Assembly: GCF_002368415.1 (NCBI RefSeq)
Contig: NZ_AP018290.1
Location: forward strand, 8,733,717 to 8,797,716
Direction: 5' to 3'
DNA: 64,000 bases
Source: Calothrix sp. NIES-4105
GTDB taxonomy: Bacteria > Cyanobacteriota > Cyanobacteriia > Cyanobacteriales > Nostocaceae
Below, one piece after another: positions 52,947 to 61,876 of this stretch (its first letter is position 1; each line of letters starts with the position of its first letter). The position numbers and the translations under genes are program-made. Below the pieces are notes generated by a model. The model saw nothing but the letters and a program-made list of their open reading frames with translations, was not told the DNA's origin and made no database searches.

Positions 52947-53285
52947 ATGAATTTAGCAATCTTAGCTAAACCCATTCCTCTAGAAACTAATGCTGATGGC
53001 GTAGTCCTTGTTGGTAAAACTCGTGTAACCTTAGATACTGTAGTCGCAACCTTCAATCAAGGTGCAACAGCAGAAGAAATCGTGTTTCGTTATCCATCAC
53101 TTAAACTAGCTGATGTATACGCTACAATCGCATTCTACCTAGATCATCAGCAAGAAGTAGAAACATATTTACAGCAACGACAGCAGCAAGCACAAGCAGT
53201 TCGGCAAATGAACCAGTCTAAATTTGACCCCCAAGGGCTACGTGATAGATTGCTTGCTCGTAAAGCTTCCCGTTCAGCATGTTAA
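52947..53285 (+). CDS. DUF433 family antitoxin-like protein
   Basis: The product has 112 residues. VLVGKTRVTLDTVVATFNQG, then ATAEEIVFRYPSLKLADVYA and TIAFYLDHQQEVETYL form the DUF433 winged-HTH-like domain; the C-terminal half is Gln-rich. It overlaps the DUF5615 gene by 7 bp, the usual arrangement of this toxin-antitoxin-like pair, in which DUF433 is the DNA-binding antitoxin. Confidence 0.85.
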   Translation: MNLAILAKPIPLETNADGVVLVGKTRVTLDTVVATFNQGATAEEIVFRYPSLKLADVYATIAFYLDHQQEVETYLQQRQQQAQAVRQMNQSKFDPQGLRDRLLARKASRSAC

Positions 53286-53629
53286 AGTTACTTGCCGACG
53301 AAAATTTTAATAATACTATTGTTAGAGGGTTGCTAAGACGTAACCCAAATATAGATATTGTTCGAGTTCAAGATGTGGGTTTGTCTGGTCAAGATGACCC
53401 AACAGTATTAGAATGGGCAGCCGAGGAAAACCGAGTGTTGCTTACTCATGATGTTGCTACAATTACGCGCTATGCATATGAGCGTGTAACACAAGGTCAG
53501 CCAATGCCAGGAGTTATTGAGATTGGTGTAGATGCTCCAATTGGACAGGTAATAGAAGATATTCTTATAATTCTGGAGTGCTGTGAGGATAGAGAATTAG
53601 AAGGACAAATTCGCTACCTTCCTCTGTAA
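53279..53629 (+). CDS. DUF5615 PIN-like protein
   Basis: The product has 116 residues. KLLADENFNNTIVRGLLRRN has the D-E-N motif of PIN-like Mut7-C proteins; VLLTHDVATITRYAYERV supplies the second acidic motif (T-x-D), and GVIEIGVDAPIGQVIEDILI follows. It is a predicted RNase toxin. The start ATG overlaps the DUF433 gene, so translation is coupled. Confidence 0.85.
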   Translation: MLKLLADENFNNTIVRGLLRRNPNIDIVRVQDVGLSGQDDPTVLEWAAEENRVLLTHDVATITRYAYERVTQGQPMPGVIEIGVDAPIGQVIEDILIILECCEDRELEGQIRYLPL

Positions 53630-53765
53630 GGTGTTAGCAAAAGCTCACTAAATTTCATGCGGTGGCTATAGTTAATCTTACGTAAAATTACATAGAATAT
53701 TTGGCATTAATTTATTGATATCTTTTGGGAACACTACTTATATATAGATAGTGGTGTTTTAAAAG

Positions 53766-54572
53766 ATGTTTACAACCAAAAATTCTTGGATAGAACAAGT
53801 TTATCAATATGTTGAGTATTACTACTGGTGCCCGCAAGCACTAAATAAGCAGTCTACTGAAAAAGTTGGTGGAACTGCATTTAGACAAGTGCAAGAAAGA
53901 ATGCGAAGTTATGAGGTTCCTCTCAATGCCATTTTCAACATTACACTAAGGCTTTTACCATCACGTATACTTACCAACCTGTTAAGCTTATTTGTTAAAA
54001 GTAGTTTTGGACAACAATTTGCTTTAATAGATGTCTATTCAGCTATTCCTGAGATGGGAAACTTTACTCAGCCAGATATAGCGATAGAAACAGAAAGCTC
54101 TCGTATCTTTATTGAAATGAAGATTGGTGCTAATTTTCACCTTGACCAAATTTACAAATATATATTATTACATGCGTGGTTGAATCAGAAAACAGGGTAT
54201 AAACAGCCTTTTCTTTTACTTTTATCTCCTAAAAGTATAAGCAAACAGTGGGCAAGCACAGAGAGAAATCAAATTTTTACAGAAGATGAATCTGTAAATA
54301 GTCTTTTAATGTATTTGAAAAACCAGGACTTACCTATAGCACTAGGAGATTTAAAATCAACAGAGTTTTTGCTTCCCGGCGCCTCTGAAGTACTAGAATC
54401 ACTTACAATTGGTTCAGCTACATGGTCTGAAGTTGGTAATTATTTCAATCAAGAGCTTGAAAGCCTTCATCAAAAAGGTTTTAACGACGGTCAAGAGGTA
54501 ATTTACAAGTTAATTTCAGATTTCCTAACTGAATTAAAAAACCGTAATCTTTACAATAATAGCAAAGCATAA
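53766..54572 (+). CDS. PD-(D/E)XK nuclease-like protein, hypothetical
   Basis: The product has 268 residues. The central block FTQPDIAIETESSRIFIEMK, followed by IGANFHLDQIYKYILLHAWL, gives P-D-I, x(10), I-E-M-K and a Gln/Tyr helix, the layout of the PD-(D/E)XK superfamily. No DNA-binding or helicase domain is visible. A C-terminal extension (YFNQELESLHQKGFNDGQEV) follows. It stands alone between two toxin-antitoxin pairs, which suggests defence or mobile-element origin. Confidence 0.6.
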   Translation: MFTTKNSWIEQVYQYVEYYYWCPQALNKQSTEKVGGTAFRQVQERMRSYEVPLNAIFNITLRLLPSRILTNLLSLFVKSSFGQQFALIDVYSAIPEMGNFTQPDIAIETESSRIFIEMKIGANFHLDQIYKYILLHAWLNQKTGYKQPFLLLLSPKSISKQWASTERNQIFTEDESVNSLLMYLKNQDLPIALGDLKSTEFLLPGASEVLESLTIGSATWSEVGNYFNQELESLHQKGFNDGQEVIYKLISDFLTELKNRNLYNNSKA

Positions 54573-54620
54573 ATCATCAATATATAGCAGTCCTAGATGA
54601 TTTGTAAAAAATTCATAAAT

Positions 54621-54648
54621 GTAGAGACGCGAAATTTCGCGTCTCTAC
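54621..54648. repeat. 28-bp GTAGAGACGCG palindrome
   Basis: GTAGAGACGCGAAA followed by its exact reverse complement TTTCGCGTCTCTAC. The central bases differ from the copies at the tRNAs in a symmetric, compensatory way. Confidence 0.9.
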
Positions 54649-54669
54649 AGCGTGCGGGTTTTACTTACA

Positions 54670-54792
54670 GTTGAAGCTGTTTCAGGTACGTTGAACGATT
54701 TAACTCCTGAACAAATCAAAATTTTTGATGAGGCAGTGGAAGGTAAAATTGCATCTAATGGTAGTAAATTAATCGTCGAAGGTTTTGTTTAA
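54670..54792 (+). pseudogene. 3' fragment of a VapB-like antitoxin gene
   Basis: VEAVSGTLNDLTPEQIKIFD and EAVEGKIASNGSKLIVEGFV match the last 25 residues of the antitoxin encoded at 54856 (NAVSGTLNDLTPEQIKMFDE), but with a longer ending. The 5' part is missing and the stop is followed by the intact copy, so it is a partial tandem duplication. Confidence 0.75.
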
Positions 54793-54855
54793 AGTTTATA
54801 ATTTTGTAGTAGGTGTGGCATAAACCACCTTACTTTTACTTATAAGGAGTTAGCG

Positions 54856-55149
54856 ATGCAAAGCGTGTCTAGTTATACCCAAGAGCTTTATAACACCATT
54901 ACCCCAATTGTTGAAAAGCTATTTAAAAGTAGTAGTTTATACATAGTTAAATTGAATAAGCAAGAAATGATAGATATGCTGGTAGAACTATTTGGCAAGT
55001 TTACACCAGAAGAGATGAGGTCTATTAAAGAGGATGACTTAATTCAAAGAATAAATAGTATTTTAGTATTAAATGCTGTTTCTGGTACATTAAATGATTT
55101 AACGCCAGAACAAATTAAAATGTTTGACGAAGCAGTAGAAGGAAGATAA
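54856..55149 (+). CDS. Antitoxin-like protein preceding a VapC-type toxin
   Basis: The product has 97 residues. AAGGAG lies eight bases before the ATG. The sequence is helical: SSYTQELYNTITPIVEKLFK, then NKQEMIDMLVELFGKFTPEE. No known DNA-binding fold is obvious, unlike typical VapB. It is placed 5 bp before the PIN toxin, so antitoxin is the natural assignment. Its C-terminus is duplicated upstream. Confidence 0.6.
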   Translation: MQSVSSYTQELYNTITPIVEKLFKSSSLYIVKLNKQEMIDMLVELFGKFTPEEMRSIKEDDLIQRINSILVLNAVSGTLNDLTPEQIKMFDEAVEGR

Positions 55150-55154
55150 GCAGG

Positions 55155-55557
55155 GTGAGTTACATACTAGATACGAATATTGTTAGTTACATTTTAAAGA
55201 GGAAAAATACATCTGTAGAAAATAAATTACGTCAAGCACGAGTTTTAGGACAAGACGTATTTATCAGTTGCGTAACGTATTATGAGGTTAAAAGAGGACT
55301 TCTCTATGCGAAGGCAACAACGCAACTGGCTGAATTTGATACTTTTTGTCGAACCTATCCAATTTTATATCTGGATGATATAGAAATAATTGAAAAAGCT
55401 TGTGAGATACATGCTAATTTAAAAAGTAAAGGAACACCGATACAAGACGCTGATGTACTAATTGCAGCTACAGCTCAGATCGCGCGGATTAATTTTGGTT
55501 ACTAATGATAGTGATATGTCAAGAGTTAATGGTTTAAATTTAGAAAACTGGCTCTGA
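55155..55557 (+). pseudogene. vapC: VapC-type PIN-domain toxin, frameshifted near the C-terminus
   Basis: A GTG at 55155 begins MSYILDTNIVSYILKRKNTS with the first catalytic Asp (LDTN), YYEVKRGL with the Glu, and GTPIQDADVLIAATAQIA with the third acidic site. The frame then diverges: it stops at 55505, but the expected ending (G)LILVTNDSDMSRVNGLNLEN is encoded at +1 and ends at 55557. The net +1 insertion lies in GATCGCGCGGATT (55478-55490). The loss removes the fourth acidic site (T-N-D), so the shorter product should be inactive. Confidence 0.8.
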
Positions 55558-55559
55558 AT

Positions 55560-55689
55560 AAACTCTTTCTTCTCTTCCTTTGTGTCCTTTGTGTCCTTTG
55601 TGGTTCACCCCTCTTCTCTCTGTGCCCTCTGCGTCTCTGTGGTAAAAAAATATATAAGCCGAACAGGCAGGGATGCCTGTTCCACAATG
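55560..55689. repeat. Dispersed repeat (CCTTTGTGTCC / CTCTGTGGT family) and GAACAGGCAGGGATGCC
   Basis: TCCTTTGTGTCCTTTGTGTC, CTCTGTGCCCTCTGCGTCTC, TGTGGTAAAAAAATATATAA, and then CGAACAGGCAGGGATGCCTG, which forms a hairpin. It separates the vapC remnant from the convergent dus gene. Confidence 0.75.
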
Positions 55690-56691
55690 TTATATTTTTT
55701 GAAGTGGTGATAGAGCCAAAGTTTTTGTCTCATCATTAAGGAGAAAGCGCTCGCAAACTTCAAACAGTTCCACCTCAGTTTGTGCTTGTCGCATCAGTCT
55801 TAAAAAATGACCATTCGCATCAACTAACAGAGCAACATAATTAAGAAACATTTTGATATAACCAATACGCGCGCGCTGAGGAAAATTTTCTGCAGCAGGT
55901 GCCTGCCATAAACGATTAATATAGTTATACACCTCCACCAAAGGAACGGATGTAATTGCCTCTCCTCGCAAAGCTTGACGAATTTGACTAAAAATCCAAG
56001 GATTTCCTATTGCCCAACGTCCCACCATCACACCAGCAGCACCAGTTTTATCAAGCACTTCAAGTGCAGTTGTTGCAGAATAGATATTACCATTAGCAAG
56101 CACAGGACAATTAACATATCTAACTGCTTCGGCAATTAAATCATATTTCACAGTTCCGTGATACATCTCCTTTACTGTACGACCATGCAAACTCAATAAA
56201 TCAATGCTGTGATAATTTATTAAATCTAGAATATCGTAAAAGGTATCTGTATTTTCAAAACCTACACGCATCTTCACGGTTAAAGGCTTATCATTTACTG
56301 CCTGTCGCAGTTCTCCCAATATCCTATTTACTTTTTCTGGTTCTCGCAGTAACCCACCCCCTACATTTTTACGATAAATTCTAGGCGCTGGACAACCCAT
56401 ATTCAAGTCAACACCAGCAATGTTATAGCGACATAGCTCCTTTGCTGTTCTTACCAAGTCTGGAATACTTTCACCAATCATTTGAGCAAAAACAGGGCGC
56501 CCTGTATCATTTTCTGTAATAGATGCCAAAATGTTACGATTAAGCCGTGAAGTTTCATTCACACGGAAATATTCGGTAAAGTAGTAGTCAGGACTGCCGT
56601 ATTCGGCAATCACCTTCATAAACCAGAGGTTTGTCACATCCTGCATTGGCGCCAAAGCGGTAAGGGGTAATTTGTGTAGTAATTTGGACAT
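55690..56691 (-). CDS. dus: tRNA-dihydrouridine synthase family protein (DusC-like)
   Basis: The product has 333 residues. The FMN-binding barrel begins LTALAPMQDVTNLWFMKVIA. GVDLNMGCPAPRIYRKNVGG near 92-111 contains the catalytic Cys; VKMRVGF, LSLHGRTVKEMYHG and ANGNIYSA complete the barrel motifs. It reduces uridines in tRNA D-loops. The start ATG is 2 bp after the stop of the CHASE2-kinase gene on the same strand, so the two form an operon. Confidence 0.92.
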   Translation of the reverse strand: MSKLLHKLPLTALAPMQDVTNLWFMKVIAEYGSPDYYFTEYFRVNETSRLNRNILASITENDTGRPVFAQMIGESIPDLVRTAKELCRYNIAGVDLNMGCPAPRIYRKNVGGGLLREPEKVNRILGELRQAVNDKPLTVKMRVGFENTDTFYDILDLINYHSIDLLSLHGRTVKEMYHGTVKYDLIAEAVRYVNCPVLANGNIYSATTALEVLDKTGAAGVMVGRWAIGNPWIFSQIRQALRGEAITSVPLVEVYNYINRLWQAPAAENFPQRARIGYIKMFLNYVALLVDANGHFLRLMRQAQTEVELFEVCERFLLNDETKTLALSPLQKI

Positions 56692-56693
56692 GA

Positions 56694-58904
56694 CTATAAT
56701 TTATTTAAATCTTCTAATACGGACGATGCAGATTGATATCGTTCGTTGAAGTGATAGCAAACCATTTTATCTAATATATTTCCTAACTTATCGCTGACTG
56801 TAACAAGATGGCGCCACTCAACATTTCCTGTATCAGGGTTAATATCTAGCGCTTGTGGTAGTACACCTGTTAAAGCTTGAATACCAATCATTCCCAAAGC
56901 GTAAATATCACTGCTTAAACGCGGATGTCCTGCTAGTTGCTCCGGCGCCGCATATCCACGTGTGCCAATTGCTACGGTTGCTAGTTCCGTTTCGTTACTG
57001 GGTGGCTGCATTTTCTTGACGGCACCGAAGTCAATTAATACTAAATTATTATCCTCGGAGTTGCGAATTATATTATCAGGTTTAATATCACGATGAATAA
57101 CTCGGTGTTCGTGAACAAATTTCAGAACTTGTAACACGCTTTTAAGCATTTCGATTACATACGTTTCGTCTTGAAAATCGCGCGCTGATAACTCTAACTT
57201 CAGCGTTTGTCCTTTTATGTACTCTTCTACCAAGTAAAATTCGTTGTTCTCTTCAAAATATGCGAGTAAGTCAGGAATTTGTACATGTTTACCCAATATT
57301 AATAAAATCTCAGCTTCAGCATCGAACAACCGACGCGCGACTTCTATAAAACGGGTATCGCGACGTGCAGGCATTAATTGTTTAACTACACAAGTTGGAT
57401 TACCTGGACGCTGTGTATCTTTAGCAACATAAGTAGAGCCAAAACCACCAGAACCAAGCACGTGCGTAATTTCATATCGTCCACTTAGCAGGAAATCACC
57501 TGCATTGCGCTCTTGTGGAGCATCTACAAAGTTACCTGCATTTAGTTGTGTGTTTATGCGAGTAGGTTCTTTGAGAATAGCACTAAGTTGAGCTATTGCT
57601 TCCTGCTGTTTTTCAACTTGAACAATAATTATCTTTGTTTCTATTTCGGTACGGTAAGCTGAATATGCCATTACACCAATACCACTTATTAATAACGCTA
57701 TTGCAGGTGGTACTACTGGTACCCAGAGAGCTTGCAAGAATAATAAATAGCATATAAGTAGCAAGGCGCCTAAACTAGTTCCACCTGCCACTAAAAACAT
57801 CAACGGGTTACGGAAACGCCAAGCTACTGCTCCTCCTACAAGTGCCCAAAGTAACACCCATCCAATTTCTACAAAGTCTGACCAGTACCGAATTATAGGT
57901 CTATTATCTAATACATTACTGAGAATACTACTTATTGCCTGTGCTTGGATAAACACTCCTTGTGTACCAGATAGCTGTTTTGGCAAGGCGCCGTATGGTG
58001 TTGAAATTCCTCTATCAAGAATAGAAGCAGTGTTACCAATAATAACTAACTTGTCTTTTACCAAATCTGGATTTATTTGATTATTGAGAACTTGTGTTAA
58101 CGTTACTCGTGGCGCTAAAAAGTCAGGGTGACGATAGTTAAGCAACATTTGATAACCGCCTGAATCCCAATCTTCGTAGCTACCGGGTTTACCTTGCAAG
58201 TTGGGTATAATCTTATTACCAAAAACCCAATTATCACCTTGAAAACTAGTTTCTATACCTTGCTTTTGTAAGTAAACTAATGAAGCTAAGGCTGCAAATG
58301 AATATTTTGTACTGCATCTTTTATCACGTGATTCACCAGATAACAAAGCGCGGCGAACTGTACGGTCACCTGGGTCGGGTATAATGTCGTTAAAACCGAT
58401 ATTATCTGCTGAAAGCCCTAACGGTGGAGGTATCTCGGATACTTTATAGCTGCTAAACTTGCAGGCGCCTATAATATTAGTTTTATTTGCAACATCCAAA
58501 TTCTGCCCTGGAAAGTAAATATTTAGACCAATAACGCGCGGTTTATAAGACTGTAAGAGAGTTAGTAGTTTATTTACTGTTGCAACTGGTAACGGATTAC
58601 CAAAACTTTGAATATCTTCTTCCTTAACCTCCACTATTAGCAAACGATTGTCAATCTTGTCTACTGGACGCGAGCGCAGCATTTTATCATATGCTGATAA
58701 TTCTACCGATTGCAGCAAATGTAAATGACGGGCGCCTGTTATCAAAGCTGTTATTCCCACACTTGTAGCAATAACCATTAGTAACTTACTATTGGGGTGA
58801 CTACCCTGCGCTACTAAACTTTTCGGCTTCGAGTCAACCGTAATAGCACTATGCTTATCTTTAACAAGTGTTGCACGGATTTTTCTGAAAAGTCCATTCA
58901 TCAC
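56694..58904 (-). CDS. CHASE2 sensor - Ser/Thr protein kinase
   Basis: The product has 736 residues. A first membrane segment lies near 42-62 (LMVIATSVGITALITGARHL). The extracytoplasmic CHASE2 domain (about 65-335) has ELSAYDKMLRSRPVDKIDNR, GLNIYFPGQ and DKLVIIGNTASILDRGI. Three clustered membrane helices follow (about 340-415). The Hanks-type kinase domain (about 475-736) has YEITHVLGSGGFGSTYVAKD, VIHRDIKPDN and LIDFGAVKKM. All catalytic residues (Lys, HRD, DFG) are present. Cyanobacterial CHASE2 kinases are membrane sensors of unknown ligand. It is the first gene of an operon with dus. Confidence 0.92.
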   Translation of the reverse strand: MMNGLFRKIRATLVKDKHSAITVDSKPKSLVAQGSHPNSKLLMVIATSVGITALITGARHLHLLQSVELSAYDKMLRSRPVDKIDNRLLIVEVKEEDIQSFGNPLPVATVNKLLTLLQSYKPRVIGLNIYFPGQNLDVANKTNIIGACKFSSYKVSEIPPPLGLSADNIGFNDIIPDPGDRTVRRALLSGESRDKRCSTKYSFAALASLVYLQKQGIETSFQGDNWVFGNKIIPNLQGKPGSYEDWDSGGYQMLLNYRHPDFLAPRVTLTQVLNNQINPDLVKDKLVIIGNTASILDRGISTPYGALPKQLSGTQGVFIQAQAISSILSNVLDNRPIIRYWSDFVEIGWVLLWALVGGAVAWRFRNPLMFLVAGGTSLGALLLICYLLFLQALWVPVVPPAIALLISGIGVMAYSAYRTEIETKIIIVQVEKQQEAIAQLSAILKEPTRINTQLNAGNFVDAPQERNAGDFLLSGRYEITHVLGSGGFGSTYVAKDTQRPGNPTCVVKQLMPARRDTRFIEVARRLFDAEAEILLILGKHVQIPDLLAYFEENNEFYLVEEYIKGQTLKLELSARDFQDETYVIEMLKSVLQVLKFVHEHRVIHRDIKPDNIIRNSEDNNLVLIDFGAVKKMQPPSNETELATVAIGTRGYAAPEQLAGHPRLSSDIYALGMIGIQALTGVLPQALDINPDTGNVEWRHLVTVSDKLGNILDKMVCYHFNERYQSASSVLEDLNKL

Positions 58905-59100
58905 GGCGTTGCGGTAGGTTGCTATAAGTGGCAGATGTTGCTCTAAGGGCAGTGGTAGTTCACACAGCCCCAGATATTTAATGTAGCAATTTATTCGCTA
59001 TATTGGGATAATTGAGATATTTTATTTATTCCTTCGCTTAATTGTTTAATATACCCAAAGCTACAAAATTAAGAAATCTTCTATATTATCAGGTGTTAAC

Positions 59101-59880
59101 ATGGAACAAACTTTAAGACGGATTATATCAAGACCTTGGCTGCAACCTTTTTGGGAAAAAACACTCAAGCTTTGCCACGCTGGGATGAATGTTGGAGGTG
59201 GGTATGATATCAAAGATAGTGGCGAGCAACAGGCTCTTAACTGGTATTTTACAAAAGTCAACATCAAAGATAATTATTGTGTGTTTGATGTTGGCGCCAG
59301 TACTGGACAATTTGCAAACGATGTTATCGAAATACTTGGTGCCAAAGCTAATATATATTGTTTTGAGCCACAAAATAAATGTTATGTTAGTTTAATAAAT
59401 CGATTTTCGCATCAAGATAATGTTTCGATTTCCAATTTTGCTTTAAGTAAAGAAAATACAACAGGTAATATTTACTTTTCTAGCGAAGGTGAGGCTATTG
59501 CATCTCTAACGCCTAATATTCTAATTAAAAATGCAGGTAATGTACGTCAAGATGAAATAACAATAAAGACGCTTGATTCTTTTTGTGCTGATAAAGATAT
59601 TTCAGTAATAGATTTATTAAAAATTGACGTTGAAGGACATGAGATAGATGTGCTTTTGGGTAGCGAGAGGATGCTAGCGCGCGGTGGGATAAAATGCATA
59701 CAGTTTGAATTTGGTCAAACATGTTTGTCTACAAGAGTCTTTATGCATGACTTTTTTGAATTATTAGGTGATAAATATGATTTTTATCGCGTGTTGAGAA
59801 ACGGAGTTTATAAAATTAATGATTATCACTATGGTTTGGAGATTTTTAAAATAACTAATTTTTTAGCTATTCAAAGGTAA
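59101..59880 (+). CDS. FkbM family methyltransferase
   Basis: The product has 259 residues. SAM motif CVFDVGASTGQFANDVIEIL near 60-80, ANIYCFEPQNKCYVSL next, and the FkbM-specific IDLLKIDVEGHEIDVLLG near 178-195. FkbM enzymes O-methylate sugars in lipopolysaccharide, exopolysaccharide or natural products. The N-terminus (MNVGGGYDIKDSGEQQALNW) precedes the fold. No glycosyltransferases are adjacent, so the pathway is unknown. Confidence 0.9.
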   Translation: MEQTLRRIISRPWLQPFWEKTLKLCHAGMNVGGGYDIKDSGEQQALNWYFTKVNIKDNYCVFDVGASTGQFANDVIEILGAKANIYCFEPQNKCYVSLINRFSHQDNVSISNFALSKENTTGNIYFSSEGEAIASLTPNILIKNAGNVRQDEITIKTLDSFCADKDISVIDLLKIDVEGHEIDVLLGSERMLARGGIKCIQFEFGQTCLSTRVFMHDFFELLGDKYDFYRVLRNGVYKINDYHYGLEIFKITNFLAIQR

Positions 59881-59924
59881 TTTAGTTATAAACTTTGATA
59901 TCACCTGTGGAACTTAGGTATTAC

Positions 59925-60050
59925 CAAATGTCTACCATTGGTGGACATTTGGCAATATCACAATCTGCTAATTCCATTGCTGTCTTCATCAGGGCGGGTT
60001 TAGTTAGATTTTGGGTTTGGTTTTGAGGTATCTGTTAACCCGCCCCTACG
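59925..60050. repeat. Two small inverted repeats
   Basis: AAATGTCTACCATTGGTGGACATTT is nearly palindromic, and GGGCGGGTTTAGTTAG has its inverse (TAACCCGCCCC) at 60033-60044. They form hairpins between the convergent FkbM and beta-barrel genes. Confidence 0.6.
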
Positions 60051-60723
60051 GTACCAACATCCATTCTAATACTATGCCGACGCGGCTTTCTTTTTTTTGG
60101 CGCCCGTTTTGTTGTTCTATGTCTGTGGAGATTCTCAGTTTGCGTGTGACTGCGTAACCTACGGATAATTTGGTTAATCCAATTTCTTCATTTGATGTTG
60201 GCGCCACCCAAGTTTGTGTTAAGGAAATATCTCCACCTCCAGAGCGCGATAATACTAGTAATAGTTTGGCGCCTACGTTGACTCCGTTAGTAGAATGGTC
60301 TTCTGTGGATATGTGACGATAACCTAAAACTGGCGCCACATTTATATAACTTCCTAAAGGACGCAGATAATAATTTATATCTCCACCATAATTGGTGTGT
60401 TTCCCGTTGAATGTTGTGTAGTATTCGCCGCTAAGTGTAAATCTAGTTTTATCTATTAGAATATCTTCGGCGCCAATTTTTATCCCTCCCCCACTCGTTG
60501 GAAAATAGCCAAAACGTAATCTAGCACGAAAACTAGGGTCGTTTTTTATATCTTCTAATACGTTTGGTACTTTCTGGCGCCATCTTTGTAAAACTGGACT
60601 TTCTTTGATAATCTCTGGACTTAAATCTAAATCTTGGGCACTCGTTGAAGGTGTTTCGCTAAGGGCAGGTTTTCCACTTATATATAAGCATAAAAAAACT
60701 AGTACGGTTACATATTTAATCAT
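60046..60723 (-). CDS. Hypothetical outer-membrane beta-barrel protein
   Basis: The product has 225 residues. Signal peptide IKYVTVLVFLCLYISGKPALS; then a helical segment (SPVLQRWRQKVPNVLEDIKN) and about ten amphipathic strands such as RARLRFGYFPTSGGGIKIGA, YLRPLGSYINVAPVLGYRHI and LRISTDIEQQNGRQKKESRV, ending VGIVLEWMLVP. This is the pattern of a small beta-barrel, of unknown function. It has six GGCGCC sites in under 700 bp, the densest gene in the window. Its terminator-like neighbourhood is shared with acsF upstream. Confidence 0.65.
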   Translation of the reverse strand: MIKYVTVLVFLCLYISGKPALSETPSTSAQDLDLSPEIIKESPVLQRWRQKVPNVLEDIKNDPSFRARLRFGYFPTSGGGIKIGAEDILIDKTRFTLSGEYYTTFNGKHTNYGGDINYYLRPLGSYINVAPVLGYRHISTEDHSTNGVNVGAKLLLVLSRSGGGDISLTQTWVAPTSNEEIGLTKLSVGYAVTRKLRISTDIEQQNGRQKKESRVGIVLEWMLVP

Positions 60724-60746
60724 TGTTTGTTTATATACATAAAAAT

Positions 60747-60773
60747 AGTGGCGCTACAGATGCAGGCGCCACT
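60747..60773 (-). terminator. Terminator after acsF containing GGCGCC
   Basis: On the minus strand AGTGGCGC and GCGCCACT pair around an 11-nt loop, followed by ATTTTTATG, 27 bp past the acsF stop. The first arm is followed by CC, so a GGCGCC site is part of the structure. Confidence 0.75.
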
Positions 60774-60799
60774 CTAACTTATAGCAAATTGGGGATGTT

Positions 60800-61876
60800 T
60801 TAACGAACTACACCGTGATTTGATGCAGCATCTATTGGTTTGATTAGATACAATTTAAGAATTTGCCAAGCACTGGAGACGTAGTAAGGCAATTTTTGGA
60901 AGAATTGAAATGGTTTAGGAGTGCTGGAATTAGCGATTTCTGCCAATTTTTCGTTGTTTTTGACGCAAACTTCTAACCGCTTGTAAAAGTCAGGATGGTC
61001 TGTATTCAACATTACTGGGAATACACGTCCTGCAGTTTTGTTGGTTTTGTCGATGACTTCGTACTCAAACTCACGAGTATTTAGACCGAGTGCTTCGTAA
61101 AAACCACTGCGCTGAATATCATTAAGATACATCGTCACAAATACCGACAGTAAGAAGAAGCGACACCATAAACGCGCTTTCCAGTCATTGAGGGTTTGAG
61201 GTTGCGCGCGCATTATTGCATCAAAGAAGTCACCGTGACGGTTTTCGTCTTGGCACCAGTTTTCAAACCAGCGGAAAATTGGATAAATCTGATGGTTTGG
61301 ATTTGCTTCGAGGCTACGATAAATTGTGATGTAGCGCCAGTATCCAATCTTCTCTGATAGATAAGTAGCGTAGAAGATGAATTTAGGCTTGAAGAATGTA
61401 TAACTGCGGCTCTTTGTCAAGAAACCTAAATCGAGCGACAAGTTAAAGTCAGACAGTGCTTTATTCAAAAAGCCTGCATGACGTGCTTCATCGCGCGACA
61501 TTAAATTAAAGCCCTCAGCGAGTAAAGGACTCTTATCTTTTAAACGACGACCGAGTTCCTTGTACAGTAAAAAGCCAGAGAACTCAGCAGTACAAGAACG
61601 CTCTAAAAATTCAACGAACAGCTTACGAGTTTCCCCATCAATATGGTCCCAGGATTGTTCAAATTGGGCATCCCGAACAAAGTGATGGCGGTTGTAGTCG
61701 GCGCGAAACTCTTGCACAATGGCTCGTAACTCATCTTCGTTGACCGAGAGATCCATTCGCGCCATTTCATCAAAGTCGGTGGTATAAAACCGGGGGGTCA
61801 GCAGAGTCTCCTTCGCTGGAACCTTAGTCCCCGGACGCATTTCTTCAATACCTGGTTTTTTGAGGGAATCTACCAT
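60800..61876 (-). CDS. acsF: Magnesium-protoporphyrin IX monomethyl ester (oxidative) cyclase
   Basis: The product has 358 residues from the ATG at 61876 ([20 protein letters not shown]), the family start; the frame extends to 61948. Di-iron ligands are visible as [20 protein letters not shown] and [12 protein letters not shown] (E-x-x-H) near 150, and [12 protein letters not shown] (E-x-x-H) near 238. It closes the isocyclic ring E of chlorophyll with oxygen. It is the aerobic enzyme, which fits an oxygenic phototroph. Confidence 0.96.
   Translation of the reverse strand: MVDSLKKPGIEEMRPGTKVPAKETLLTPRFYTTDFDEMARMDLSVNEDELRAIVQEFRADYNRHHFVRDAQFEQSWDHIDGETRKLFVEFLERSCTAEFSGFLLYKELGRRLKDKSPLLAEGFNLMSRDEARHAGFLNKALSDFNLSLDLGFLTKSRSYTFFKPKFIFYATYLSEKIGYWRYITIYRSLEANPNHQIYPIFRWFENWCQDENRHGDFFDAIMRAQPQTLNDWKARLWCRFFLLSVFVTMYLNDIQRSGFYEALGLNTREFEYEVIDKTNKTAGRVFPVMLNTDHPDFYKRLEVCVKNNEKLAEIANSSTPKPFQFFQKLPYYVSSAWQILKLYLIKPIDAASNHGVVR

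Noticed and set aside
59189-59395. Second frame inside the FkbM gene
   Set aside because: It overlaps the SAM-binding region of a clearly conserved methyltransferase and shows no family resemblance.
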